Assembly: GCA_010909165.1 (NCBI GenBank)
Contig: VJWM01000119.1
Location: 248,001-312,000 of the forward strand
From: Anthoceros angustus
Lineage: Eukaryota > Streptophyta > Anthocerotopsida > Anthocerotales > Anthocerotaceae
Direction: 5' to 3'
Length of the DNA: 64,000 bases
A program made the translations under genes and the position numbers. Positions 52,019 through 62,795 of the stretch are shown in pieces. Positions within the stretch are counted from its first letter, which is position 1. The number at the start of each line of letters is the position of its first letter. The notes beneath the pieces are model-generated. The model saw nothing but the letters and a program-made list of their open reading frames with translations, was not told the origin of the DNA and did not search any database.

Positions 52019-54374
52019 TCAAAAAGGATAACCAAGCGCGCCAACTTCGACTTTGTTCTGCACCGGGAGCGGCTTGTCACCTCGTTCACAGAACCTCACA
52101 TGTAAGCCAGTGTCGATAGCATATAGCACCGCAGCCCAGAAAACTAATACCGCAAGTGACATCGCCTCATAAATGTAGAGCGTCCAATGCCATGTGGGCA
52201 CGCCGTCTCCCTCGTCGAAACGAGGCACCCCGTCAGCATCATACCGCAACAATGACTTTCGCTGGGAAGGCTTGATATGAATTTGCGGAGACAGGATGTA
52301 AGTGACAGGCAACAGCATGTGAACCGCAGTGCTGACCAGGAACATGGACAGGCCGATCAGGAAGAAGCTCTCCCCGCAGTCCAGAAAGCCGTAGCTGGTG
52401 AAGGTCTGAAGCCCGCGCCATAACACCACTGTCACCACTAGGGCAGCATAAACCACATGGAACATGACATGCCTGAGTTCCCCTAAATACTTGTTGAAGG
52501 CAGACTGGTTGCTCTGGCCGCCTGCAGCACTGTCAATATTGCTGGTAGGAACAAAGGAGAAGGTGGATTTCCAAGAGAAGATAGACTGGAACACCATCTT
52601 GAAGAAGAAGGGAGTCATCCACCAGAAGTGCGATTCATCCCGGTTCCTGCTAAGAACGGATTGTGGCACCGGCAGCCAGAGCGAGATCCATTGCAGCCTC
52701 CAAATCACAAGAGTCAAAGCAAGGTAGGACATCAAGCGCTGGTTTTCATCAGCATTTCCCACTGTGAGGTTGAGGTGGAAAGCGAGGGCGCTCAACAGCA
52801 CTCCCATAAGAATCATGTTGGCGATGGCGACATAGTAGTAGCCAGTGTTCCAGACGAAGAGCAGTTTTAGCACCAAGTTGAGGTTGCTGTTCCATCCCAG
52901 CATGGACTTCCACGTTGCCGCAAACAGCTGGATGGCTCCCAAGCCCCATCGTTGCCGCTGCTTGATATATCCTTCGAAGGTCCAGGGGGCGAGCCCGATC
53001 TGGAGCCTCTCGTTGAGGTAGACGGACTTGAAACCCTGGTTGAACAGAGCGAATGCGGTCAAGGTGTCCTCCGTGATGGACTGCGGCTGGAATCCGCCGA
53101 TAACATCGAGGTGCTCTCTGCGGAATACAGCGCCCGTGCCGATACAGTTTGCGCATCCCAGGCTATCTCTGTGCACCAGGACTCTCTCGTATCCCATCAT
53201 GCACGAGTCGTTGAGAGGATCCCCTGGAGGCAAATTGTAGAAGGATTGCGGCACCTGGACGAAGGAGACCTGCGGTGAGTCGATGATGTAAGGCATCAAC
53301 CGGCGCAGGAAGGTCGGGTGCAGAATCATGTCGGCGTCCAGCATCACAACGTACTCAGCATCGGAATGCTCCAGTCCAAAGTTTAGATTCCCGCATTTGA
53401 AGTTGTGCGGAACTCCCGGTACCTGCAATTTTCATAACCAGATTGAGAATCCCTTGATTCAAGCGCTGCATTAAGCCACACTGCAATCGACATGACGGCC
53501 TCTTCAATTGCTCTTGCATTCATCTCAGACGCCAATTCCTCCTTTGTTTGAGAATCCTGCACCACTGTGGAAACCTTTGCAAAAGTCTGACCCTGACCGT
53601 GCTTCACCCTTCCAATACTATGTTCATCTCCCTGTCATTCTCAGCAAAAGATAAAAGAACCAGAAGAAGGGAGAAATTCAAGCATTCACAAACGTTGCCA
53701 GTAGTGAGGAGCATTCAATGGAGCAAGATTACCTTCTTGCGGCGGAGATACGCCACCTCGCCTCCAGCCTCCACTTGCAAGGCCTCACAGAAAGCTCTAA
53801 GCTCTTCATCAACGCCGTCATCCAGCACAAGCACTTTGAGGCGGTCCTTAGGATAATCCATGGCCAGAGCGGCTCGGATGCTCTCCTTCGGAACATCAGT
53901 CGGCTCGTTGCAGCAAGTTAGCAGAACATGCACAGTCGGGAAACTCTCCCCGTTCAACGGGAGCTCGGGGCGAGCACTCGGGGGCAGGAGGTGATCCACA
54001 GCTGCGAACACGAGGCTAATGAAGTAGACGAACTCGCATAAGAGGACAAGGAGGAGCCAAGGCGCCTTCCAGGTCTCATCCCACTCCCTGGAATACAATC
54101 TGACCTTGAATGCCAGGTAATTGAAGGTGGCAGCGATCTGAGCCACGAGGAGAAAACTGGAGAGAATGTGCATCACAACCTTCCTCCGGTACGCGCTCCG
54201 ATCCTTGCCTGCCTTCCAACTCGGCAACGAACAATTGCCATCGGTGAGCTTAGATGCGTCCTTGTGCGTCTCGGCGGGGTAGAGCAGGACCTCGGAGTCA
54301 TCGTCTTGGACCTCCTCCCCGCCCCGTTCGGTCTCCCCCAGGCCGTGGCTCAGGGCCAACTGCGGCGACCGCAT
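52019..54374 (-). CDS. GT2 processive membrane glycosyltransferase (fungal/bacterial cellulose-synthase-like type)
   Basis: A polytopic glycan synthase, probably in Golgi or plasma membrane. Two exons, 54374-53733 and 53422-52019, give 681 aa. Two N-terminal membrane segments (VVMHILSSFLLVAQIAATF; LLLVLLCEFVYFISLVFAA) precede the catalytic loop: VLLTCCNEP, VLVLDDG (first Asp), YVVMLDADM (DxD), SITEDTLTAFALF (TED) and QRQRWGLGAIQL (QxxRW). Several C-terminal membrane segments follow. It lacks the RING finger, plant-conserved and class-specific regions of plant CesA. The closest plant relative I recall is the moss arabinoglucan synthase, which groups with ascomycete mixed-linkage-glucan synthases; this is from memory. 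An in-frame splice acceptor ahead of the chosen Met (about 54404) leaves room for an upstream exon. Confidence 0.85.
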
Positions 54375-55073
54375 CTTGATCGTTTCGCTCAAGCGATCTA
54401 TCTGCAATACGCAGCAAGCCTCCTAATGATCAGCCGGACGATCCCTAATCCAGAATTGGCACAAACCAATTCTTCTCAACTTCTCAGTACACCGGATCCC
54501 GGCATCCACTCCCCTCCACACCAATCCGAGTCCCTACCGCCTCGTCTGCGTGGACATGGCCAGCAGATCCCGTCTCAACAACACTCAAGGAACACGCAGC
54601 CATCTGTATTCAGAGCTTGGTATGGATGCGCATTCCTCTTCTTTCTTTTCTCTCATTCCTTTACCTTTTCCACCACGTACCTGTTCCATTTATCTTTACC
54701 AAAAAATAGAAGAAGCGCATACATATCACACCCGCATTGCCTTAAGGGATCGATTCCATTCCATACCTTCTTCTGAATTTGTTGGTTTCCTCGTTTTCCT
54801 GTGTGGTTTGAACAACTTCTTGACCTCGACAACGGGACAACCCTCGGCTGTTTTTCATCAGCTTCTCGTCTCCTCGTTTATAGGTCATCTACATTGCTTT
54901 TGGTCAATAGTTCCCGCTAGGCTAGTTTTCTTTCCTCCTTTCTCTTTCCCACCATTGCTCCGACCACTTCATGGAAGGAATATCAACAGCAAATGTCATA
55001 TCCAACAGTTGCACTTGCTATCCAAGAGATGTAATTACCAATCAAAGGCCTTGCTTCGACAGCTTTGCACATA
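54375..55073. other. GT2 upstream region and protease 3' flank
   Basis: No coding text recognised. May include a 5' exon or UTR of the GT2 gene ending at the splice acceptor near 54404. T/C-rich on the plus strand. Confidence 0.45.
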
Positions 55074-56843
55074 TCAAGCAGCCAAGGAACAGTCAGTGTA
55101 GCTCGAAATGGAGAAAACAGACTCGTGCAAGTCATGCTCGATCACAAACCCTTGCTGCAGCCTGTTGCCCAAGATGGAGAGGCCGGGCTGGCCCATCGTG
55201 GTAAACGCATAGCAGAAGACAGTGAGCGGGTCATCCAAGGCAAACACGATATTAGGGTAGGGAATTTCCCACACCGCTCCTCCCTTCAAGTGAAGGGCGA
55301 AGGAGGGAACGGAGGAGGCGAGAGTGGAGGCATTCTCCACGACGTAGCATGGCCCCATGCCGCCAGCGTATCCCTCCAGGTCGGTGGGCGCGCGGGCCAG
55401 CCCAGTGGTGGCCGCCTCCAGCGCGGCCTTCAGCGGGTCGCAGATCTCGGGCACCAGGATCTGCACGGTGGTGCCGGAGTCCAGGAGGACCCCGCCCTTC
55501 GGGGTCCCGGCCTGGATGGCGAAGGCCGACTCCGGGATGTCCAACAAGGTCCCCCCCACCGCGATGCCCGTCACCCCGATGTAGTAGAAGCTCCCGTTCG
55601 CGGCGGCCGGGTTGGCCAGCATCGGGGTCTGCTGGAAGTGCAGCCCGCTGTTGTTGGCTGTGCTGGGGAGCTCGCCGACGTAGATGAAGCCCTCGCCGTC
55701 GCTGGGCGGAAGGCAGATGGAGAAGGTGCCCTCGCCCAGCTGGTTGGGCAGGGAGAGCGGGCCTCTGTCCAGGCCGAGGATGCTGAACGATTGTTGCCCT
55801 ACTGCAAAGGATCCGCACCCGAAGATGAAGCTCGGGTCCCCCACTCCCTGGCTCACTGCGAGGAAGTGCAATTGGGATGACTCGGGAACGGTTGGTGGAA
55901 TTGGAATGGAAGAAGATGGCAGTGTTGTGATACCTACCGTTGTCAGGGACCGGGGCGGTGACGAGGTTGTCAGTGGCCACGGATCCTACCGACTGGCTAC
56001 CTCCTCCATAGGTTATGTTGAATCTGCAGAACTGGTGGGCGGCGTCGCAGGAGTACAGGGCGCCGGTGTGGAAGGTGCAGTTCGCACACGGCAGCTTGGA
56101 GTAAGTGCTGGACTTGGTTGGGTCGAAGGCAGTGGTTTTGTTGCACAGATCGCATGGGAGGCACTCAACCCAGGTCAGTTCGCTTCCCGTGTCCAATGCT
56201 AGCACCTCCGTTTGCGGGGGAGTTCCGATCTGTACAGTGGAAGCTGGGATGGTTGTGAGAGATTCCTCTGCCGCTGTTGCAGAACCATGACGTGGTCAAG
56301 GCATACCTCCAAGGTGAGGTAGAACTCGGGGCTCAGGAATTCCCTTGGGTGGACACGAGCAGATTCAGCTCCTTCAGTCGCGCGTGCCGCTATGGCCTTA
56401 GCCCGGCTCCTGCAGCTGGCGACGACGCGTGCCACCCACTTCTCGTAGCTCCAGTCCGGAGGCCTCAAGGACGGTGCGTTCGCTGCCACCAGCTTCCGAG
56501 CAAATCCCTGCCTCGATGTTGCACGTGATGCAGCCCATGGGAGTCTTGAGTATTGCGACGGCGTGAACTCAAAGGGCTGCAAGTCTTGCTCGCCTGCAGT
56601 TTAAAATCATCATGTCATGTCCAAAGCTTTGGTAACCGTGAATGTGCAACTCGTGACACGATCGACCTTCCCTTCTCGTTGCAAGCAAAACAACCCCAAA
56701 AGTTTTCCACCGGAAGTAATGCAGAGCTCACTCAGGGATCCCAGCTTGTGCTCCCACTTTGCCTGCACCACTGCAACTCGAGCAATCAAGAGGAACAACA
56801 ATCCCACTGTGCATGTGAAGGCCACCATGTCTGAGTGCCCCAT
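55074..56843 (-). CDS. Secreted A1-family aspartic protease (nepenthesin/CND41-like)
   Basis: Pepsin-type endopeptidase. Four exons on the minus strand (56843-56732, 56593-56307, 56229-55938, 55855-55074), all GT-AG and in phase, give 490 aa. A signal peptide (MVAFTCTVGLLFLLIARVAVVQA) is followed by a basic propeptide-like stretch. Catalytic Asp motifs are LALDTGSELTW and VLLDSGTTVQI. The Cys-rich nepenthesin-type insert (CLPCDLCNK, CANCTFHTGALYSC, CRFNITYGGGS) lies between the motifs; FIFGCG and FSILGLDRGPLSL follow. The C-terminus SILGNRLQQGFVIEHDL is typical of plant A1 proteases. N-glycosylation sequons are present (NKT, NCT, NGS). Several nearby AG sites exist; I chose the acceptor at 55856 because it preserves frame. 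Confidence 0.9.
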
Positions 56844-57927
56844 GGTCCCGGGTGGTGAGAGGAAGGGATTAACTGGACTCAGACAGACGATTTAGAACCT
56901 AACTTTCTTCTAGTACACTGACACTAAACTGAAGTTCTGGTCTTTCAGTCTGGTGCTTGTCAGGAGCGCCACTTATTTGTGCCATGTCAAGGAACTATTG
57001 GATGTGTGTGATGAGGTGTCCATGTCTCACAACCTTTGTAGAGTCGGAGTCACTCCCATCATCTCTCTTCTGGTTAACGAGCTTTGGAATCTTCTCAATC
57101 ACCGATCCTGTGAACACGGCAACGACTTTAGGGTTGATTTCCCATGCAGCAAGTGGTGCATCCTCATGTCATGGCACTGCAAGGTATATGAACTCAAGGC
57201 ATTGCACTTTGTGGGTGTTTGCTCGGAAGGACGTGAAGGGAGCACACTCTCCATAAGTTTCATGACTCTGGCAGCAGCTATGCCTATTGCCACTCCATCA
57301 TGCAAGTCAGAATTGCACAACTTGACGCCATGGGCTGAATGTCCTGCACCAGATGACCACTTACCCAACATCTGACTTTTGAGCCGGGAGTTCCCATGGC
57401 CTGCTGGGCACTTGTACATGTGGTTCCAAGGCTGCACCACCAGTAGACACAAGACATAACGATGCATCGCTCACCATAGCCGGGAGCCAGTATGGGAATA
57501 CCTCAACAACACGTCCTCCATTGTGGGAAAGTATGACCATTGTCAATAGCAGGAGTGCTGAGACGTTCATCATGGATGTGCACAGGATTAGCAGGCAGGG
57601 AAGCAACCTGGACAAAGATCACAGACTGGGTGGGTTCTGAGGGGAGTCTGTAGTTGCTAGGCCAGAGTTGCTTTCACCGTGTTTGCTGATGTCTTAATAG
57701 CTGCCGTGCAGGTCCTATCCCGGCTCACGGGATTGAGGTCACTTGTTGTGTGTGGCAATTCCGAGATCATGCACCGCTTGAGATTTTCCGGGGCCATGGC
57801 TGCCCTTGTGTAGTATTGTGGCAGAGGATCTCCGCTGAGCTCTCAGTCGGCTTAGTGACAGGAGGTCGGGAAGCCTCCCGTTTCTGCGAGGACACAGCAT
57901 GTCTGGCAGCTGGAGATTCAGGAGGTT
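56844..57927. other. Intergenic region between protease and PPR 5' ends
   Basis: Minus-strand frames of 122 (57467-57099) and 84 codons (57615-57361) overlap and show no domain I recognise. The second starts with a hydrophobic, signal-like stretch (LLPCLLILCTSMMNVSALLL). I cannot support a gene. Confidence 0.4.
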
Positions 57928-60525
57928 GTGTGGCTAAACAGCCTCAGGGCAAACCAGTTCGGGTCGATGGGTCGTTGTGCATCAACATCCAGCTCGAGCG
58001 TGACGGGTGATGGTCATCTCTGCAGGCCTGCAGGATACGAAAGGGGTGTTACGGCTAAGACCGTGACCACACTATGTCAGCCAGGGCAGCACAGTGAGGC
58101 GGCCATTGAGGCTTTGGGAGTTCTGGTGCACACAGACTGCCGGGTCTCCAGACCTCTGTTTTACATGGTGCTGAAACAATGTGTGGCCAAGAAGGATCTG
58201 CCTCTGGGTCGCCGGCTCCATGCGCTTACTGTGAAAAAGGGATACGAGACGGACACGTTCCTGTGCAACCACATCCTGCGGATGTATGCTTCTCATGCCA
58301 GGTTAAAGGAAGCTATGGATGTGTTCGCGATGGTGGCTATACCAGATGCCTTCATGTGGTCTTCTATCATATCTGCACATGTTAGACATGGGCAGGACAA
58401 GCAGGCCATAGAACTGTATCATCGGATGCGCGGGTCAAGTGTGAAGCCCGACGGGCATGTGTTTGTAGCAGCCCTTCAGGCCTGTGCAAAGGGAGGAGAC
58501 TTGAAATCTGGGCAGCAGGTGCATGACGATGTGTTGGCCAGTGGGGTAGAGCCTGGCTTGTTTGTCTGTAACGCCTTGGTTCACATGTATGCAAAGTGTG
58601 GTAGCTTGGAAGAAGCTGAGAGGGTGTTTGAGGAAGCGGGGAAGAAAGATGTGGTGACGTGGAATGCCATGATCGCAGGGTATGCCCAGCAGGGCATGGT
58701 CCAGGAAGCCCTTCATCTTTACAGTATTATGCAAGAAGAAGGCTCTTCAGCTGTGCCCACTTCTGTGACATTTGTGTGCCTCCTGCAGGCATGTGCAAGT
58801 GTGGGGAATTCGGCTTTGGAGCAGGGGAAGCAGCTCCATGCAACTATTAGAGAACGAGGGCTTGAAGCTGATGTGTTTATAGTCAATAGTCTGCTGAACA
58901 TGTATGCAAAGTGTGGCAGCCTAGAGCTTGCGCGTGGCGTGTTTGACGGACATGGTACCAAAGATGTAGTGACCTGGAATGCCATGATAGCAGGATATTC
59001 CCAGCAGGGCATGGGCCAGGAAGCCCTTCAACTTTACAGTGCAATGCAAGAAGAAGTAGGTGGTGCTGTACCGAATTCTGTGACATTTTTGAGCCTCCTG
59101 CAGGCGTGTGCATGTTTGGGTGCCCCGGCTTTGGAGAAGGGGAAGCAGCTTCATGCGCAAATTAGGGAACAAGGACACGAAGCTGATGTTTTAGTAGCCA
59201 ACAGTTTGGTAAACATGTATGCAAAGTGCGGAAGCGTGGAGGACGCACAAGGTGTGTTTGACAAACTTGGTCAAAAAGATGTGGTCACATGGACTGCTCT
59301 GATAGCAGGGTATTGCCAGCAGGGTATGGGCCAGAGAGCCCTTCATCTGTACAGGACTATGCAACAAGAGGGCATCGCTGGAACCGACAGTGTGATATTT
59401 GCGTGCCTCCTGCAGGCGTGCGCAATTGTGGGCACACTAGCTTTGGAGAAGGGGAAGGAGCTTCATGCACAAATCAGAGAAGGAGGGCATGAAGATGACG
59501 TGGTTGTAGCCAACAGTTTGGTAAACATGTACACAAAGTGTGGCAGCTTGGAAGATGCCAAGAGAGTGTTTGACGGTCTTGTTGAGAAAGATGTGGTGAC
59601 ATGGACAGCTCTGTTAGCAGGATATTCCCAGCAGGGCATGGGTCACGAAGCCCTTCAGCTCTACAGGGCTATGCAACAGGAAGGCATTGCTGTACCCGAT
59701 TCTCTCACTTTTGGGTGCCTGCTGCAGGCGTGTGCGAATGTGGCAGCTTTGCAGCTTGGAAGGGAGTTACATGCGGAGATTGGAGAACAGGGACTTTTAG
59801 CTGATGTGCTTGTTGCCAATAGTTTGATAAATATGTATGCAAAGTGCGGCAGCTTGGAAGACGCTCAGAGAGTGTTTGATGCACTTGGCGAAAAGGATGT
59901 GGTGACATGGACCGCACTGATGGCAGGCTACACCCGTCAAGGAGCCTGTGAAGTGGTATTTGACTTGGTACAGAAAATGAGAGAGGATGGCGTACAGCCG
60001 AATGCCATCACGATGCTCAATGTGCTGACAGTTTGCAGCCATGTGGGTCTAGTGAGCAAGGGGCAGGAGTACTTTGAGGCTATGAGCACCCGGTATGGAG
60101 TCACTCCTACGGTAGAGCACTACACATGCATGGTGGACCTCCTGGGCCGTGCTGGCCAACTGAACGAGTCACTATCTTTGGCAAGGACAATGCCCGTGTT
60201 GCCCAATGCTGCAGTCTGGCACACTCTATTGGGTGCTTGTCGAAAGTGGAGCAATGTGGAGGTGGGACTTCACGCATTTGACGAAGCACTGAAGCTGGAC
60301 AAGAAAGATGCAGCAGCGTATGTGTTGATGTCGAACATTTACACAGGTGCCCATATGTGGGAGCAGGCAGCGGAGATCCAGGCTAGGAGGAAAGCTGTCG
60401 GGGCACGGAAGCTACCAGGCCAGAGCTGGTGGACAGACATGGACGGTGTGTTGCATAGTTTTTTGGTTGCGGACAATCAGCAGCATCCCAACACAAATGT
60501 GTGCGATGCAGGAGGAACTATATGA
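57928..60525 (+). CDS. PLS-class pentatricopeptide repeat protein, DYW domain lost
   Basis: Organelle RNA-binding protein, intronless, 865 aa. PPR motifs fill residues ~70-770, with the plant PLS signature (NALVHMYAKCGSLEEA, KDVVTWNAMIAGYAQQGM, VTFVCLLQACA). Five near-identical modules of 102-105 aa repeat at the ATG of MYAKCGS (58585, 58900, 59215, 59527, 59833). E and E+ motifs follow (PNAAVWHTLLGACR, GQSWWTDMDGVLHSFLVADN), then the frame ends at HPNTNVCDAGGTI. Just after, other frames show DYW-like debris (EELYEARRDW, HTAKFFTNLV, RDNRC, GKHGVGCG) but no HxE deaminase motif. It is presumably plastid- or mitochondrion-targeted, although the N-terminus is not a clear presequence. Without DYW it could still bind RNA or work with a trans deaminase. 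Confidence 0.9.
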   Translation: MWLNSLRANQFGSMGRCASTSSSSVTGDGHLCRPAGYERGVTAKTVTTLCQPGQHSEAAIEALGVLVHTDCRVSRPLFYMVLKQCVAKKDLPLGRRLHALTVKKGYETDTFLCNHILRMYASHARLKEAMDVFAMVAIPDAFMWSSIISAHVRHGQDKQAIELYHRMRGSSVKPDGHVFVAALQACAKGGDLKSGQQVHDDVLASGVEPGLFVCNALVHMYAKCGSLEEAERVFEEAGKKDVVTWNAMIAGYAQQGMVQEALHLYSIMQEEGSSAVPTSVTFVCLLQACASVGNSALEQGKQLHATIRERGLEADVFIVNSLLNMYAKCGSLELARGVFDGHGTKDVVTWNAMIAGYSQQGMGQEALQLYSAMQEEVGGAVPNSVTFLSLLQACACLGAPALEKGKQLHAQIREQGHEADVLVANSLVNMYAKCGSVEDAQGVFDKLGQKDVVTWTALIAGYCQQGMGQRALHLYRTMQQEGIAGTDSVIFACLLQACAIVGTLALEKGKELHAQIREGGHEDDVVVANSLVNMYTKCGSLEDAKRVFDGLVEKDVVTWTALLAGYSQQGMGHEALQLYRAMQQEGIAVPDSLTFGCLLQACANVAALQLGRELHAEIGEQGLLADVLVANSLINMYAKCGSLEDAQRVFDALGEKDVVTWTALMAGYTRQGACEVVFDLVQKMREDGVQPNAITMLNVLTVCSHVGLVSKGQEYFEAMSTRYGVTPTVEHYTCMVDLLGRAGQLNESLSLARTMPVLPNAAVWHTLLGACRKWSNVEVGLHAFDEALKLDKKDAAAYVLMSNIYTGAHMWEQAAEIQARRKAVGARKLPGQSWWTDMDGVLHSFLVADNQQHPNTNVCDAGGTI

Positions 60526-60770
60526 GGCACGTCGGGACTGGTCACTGGCACACTGCAAAGTTTTTCACAAATCTGGTAACATCATTCATGTGTTTCTGTA
60601 GAGATAACAGGTGCAAAATCGGATCCTTCCGTATCGGGAAACATGGGGTTGGATGTGGAAGGTATCCTCGACAGTGCACCGATCAACGTCGTCTCGCTGC
60701 GGTAGGCATGCTGCAGACCGGCTCATCTCGACAATGTAAGATGCACCCTAAAAGCCCTACATAGGACATG
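60526..60770 (+). pseudogene. Remnant of the PPR gene's DYW domain
   Basis: Out of frame with the PPR ORF. Segments such as MQEELYEARRDW (from ~60509), HTAKFFTNLV (~60549-60580) and RDNRCKIGSFRIGKHGVGCG (~60603-60660) line up loosely with the start and end of a DYW cytidine-deaminase domain. Most of the middle, including HxE and one CxxC, is missing. Confidence 0.5.
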
Positions 60771-60847
60771 CCCAAATTAAGAGTTTAGGGTCTTAGAGTG
60801 GAGAAAGCCGAAAGCCTTGTGGGAGAAGAGGCTGTGAAGTGGGAGCC

Positions 60848-62041
60848 ATGTCTGCCGAGGGCGGCGGAGGTAAGAAGGTGAGGAGCAGAGTGGAAGATGA
60901 ACGCATCTCGAAGTCTGTCGATTCTCTGCTGAGATGGCTGGACTCGCAGAAATCGGGAAGGAAGGCGCAACTTGTTGAAGATGACGAGCTCCTGTATGTT
61001 GTGGTATCGATGAAGAAGGTACCGCAGTTGGCGCGCACGAATCCTTACAGGATTCCATTGCCTCACCCTCTCTTTCCTCTGGATGGCTCGCAAGAGGTCT
61101 GCCTGTTTGTGAGCGACCGGGAGTCGGGTATGAAGCAGAAGGAAGCCAAAGAAAGGGTTGCGCAGGAGGGAATAGCTGTTCAGAAGGTGGTGGCGCTGTC
61201 CAAGCTGAAGAAGAACTACTTCGCGTACGAGGCCAAGAGGAAGCTGTGTGGCTCGTATGACTTGTTCTTGGCGGACGATAGGATTCTTTCCGAGCTTCCT
61301 AAGTGCCTCGGGAGGGCGTTTTTCAAGAAGAAGAAGCATCCTATCCCGGTTAGGTTGTCTAGGGGGAACTGGAAAGGGCAGATCACGGCCGCGTGCAGCT
61401 CCACTTTTCTCTATCTGGCGCGGGGGACATGCAGTGTGATCAAGGCTGCCAGGGTCTCGCAACCTAGGGATGAGATTAGGGACAACATCCGAGCCATTGT
61501 GGAAGGGGTGGCTCACGTTATCCCTAAGAAGTGGTCCAACATCCAGTCCATTTATTTGAAGACGGTGGAATCCTTGTCGCTTCCATTGTATCAGGCACTT
61601 CCGGACCTCCCATTGAAGATCGAGGTCGGCAGGAAGTCGGAGTCCCAGGATTTGGAGATCTCGACGGAGGGCATATTAGAGGAGGGCAAGTCGAAGGAGA
61701 GCAAGGGAAAGGAGGGGCTCTCGAAGGAGAGCAAGTCAACGGAGGGGCTCTCAGAGGAGAGCAAGGCGAAGGAGGGGCTCTCGAAGGAGAGCAAGGCAAA
61801 GGAGGGGCTCTCAAAGGAGAGCAAGGCAAAGGAGGGGCTGTCGAAGGAGAGCAAGGCAAAGGAGGGGCTCTCGAAGTTCAGCAGGTCAAAGGAGGGGATC
61901 TCGAAGGAGAGCAAGGCAAAGGAGAACAAAACGGAGGGTTGGGGAAATCTGACGAAGAGCAAGTTGGCTGTGGAAGTTGAGTCGTCGAAGAAGAGGAAAC
62001 CAGTAGATACTCAGAGGAAGTCGAAGAAGAGTCGAGCGTGA
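60848..62041 (+). CDS. Ribosomal L1 domain-containing nucleolar protein (RSL1D1/UTP30/Cic1-like)
   Basis: Intronless, 397 aa. The L1-fold domain spans ~15-245: VSMKKVPQLARTNPYRIPLP, CLFVSDRESG, YDLFLADDRILSELPKCLGR, FFKKKKHPIPVRL, YLARGTCSVIK and VIPKKWSNIQSIYLKT. Homologues act in the nucleolus during 60S or 90S pre-ribosome assembly; that role is inferred. The C-terminus holds about eight tandem copies of a 10-residue unit (SKESKAKEGL; DNA unit 30 bp, ~61683-61930) and ends in a basic stretch (SSKKRKPVDTQRKSKKSRA) that can serve as a nuclear/nucleolar signal. The first true ATG is at 60848. It is not a structural ribosomal L1/L10a protein, given the extensions. Confidence 0.88.
   Translation: MSAEGGGGKKVRSRVEDERISKSVDSLLRWLDSQKSGRKAQLVEDDELLYVVVSMKKVPQLARTNPYRIPLPHPLFPLDGSQEVCLFVSDRESGMKQKEAKERVAQEGIAVQKVVALSKLKKNYFAYEAKRKLCGSYDLFLADDRILSELPKCLGRAFFKKKKHPIPVRLSRGNWKGQITAACSSTFLYLARGTCSVIKAARVSQPRDEIRDNIRAIVEGVAHVIPKKWSNIQSIYLKTVESLSLPLYQALPDLPLKIEVGRKSESQDLEISTEGILEEGKSKESKGKEGLSKESKSTEGLSEESKAKEGLSKESKAKEGLSKESKAKEGLSKESKAKEGLSKFSRSKEGISKESKAKENKTEGWGNLTKSKLAVEVESSKKRKPVDTQRKSKKSRA
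61683..61930 (+). repeat. 30-bp in-frame minisatellite in the L1-domain gene
   Basis: About eight copies of AAGGAGGGGCTCTCGAAGGA+GAGCAAGGCA, each encoding a charged decapeptide. Copies are near-identical at DNA level with a few substitutions, implying recent expansion and possible length polymorphism. Confidence 0.9.
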
Positions 62042-62795
62042 CTCGAAAGGTGCACGACCGGGGAGACTCAATCAGTGATATCGCTTGCACCCTTTTTTTG
62101 TCAGTGGTTTTTGTTTGGTGGAGGATTGCGAAATGGTGCTTCAACGTGGCTTCTTTTGAGGTGAGAGGCGTAAAGGTCCTCTTTGGGACTACCGATTACT
62201 GAGGAGATTAGGATGCAGGTCAGGAGAGAACATGCCACAGACAAAACCATTTAGGCGTATGCACGTCCGGGCCAGTCTCCTTGCTGCATCACGTGAATTC
62301 AATCACAAATGTTGAGACAGTGCTCATGCATCCCCGGAGTCCAAGTTTCAGAAATCCCTTCAGTAGGGTAGCATTCTAATTGTTGGCCTGAAACAAGGGA
62401 CAAGGCCAGCAATGAGAATTATGTACCGTAAAATTTTTACAGCTGAACCATGAAAATCAATATCCGAGAAGCGAACGTTGCCTCCTTGCGGCGGGCATCT
62501 CTCTCCCTCATGAGAATTTCTGCGTTGTATGGATCTTAGACTTGTTGGAACGTGCCGGTTGTTGATCTAGGAGCCTGCACGGGTTCCTGCGGGAACAGGC
62601 GCACAAACAGATCCTGTATCCCTGCCGGAGCTTGCGCTACGTTTCAAAGCTGGTTTTCGATAATTGATCCAATTACGAGTAATTCTTCAAATTGCGCGAG
62701 CCCTTTTCTTACTCCTGCGTACTGGGATCATCAGTATCCCGACATCAAAAACACCATAAAGGGAGTATCGTGGTTAATGAGAAGTTTTAGATGTG
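62042..62795. other. No gene seen
   Basis: 3' flank of the L1-domain gene and intergenic DNA. The 121-codon frame from 62552 has no recognisable domain. Confidence 0.5.

Noticed and set aside
55065-55880. 271-codon plus-strand frame
   Set aside because: Antisense of the last exon of the aspartic protease; the minus strand carries the catalytic motif and family text.
61531-61980. 149-codon plus-strand frame rich in GEQGKGGALE repeats
   Set aside because: Alternative frame of the 30-bp repeat in the L1-domain gene.
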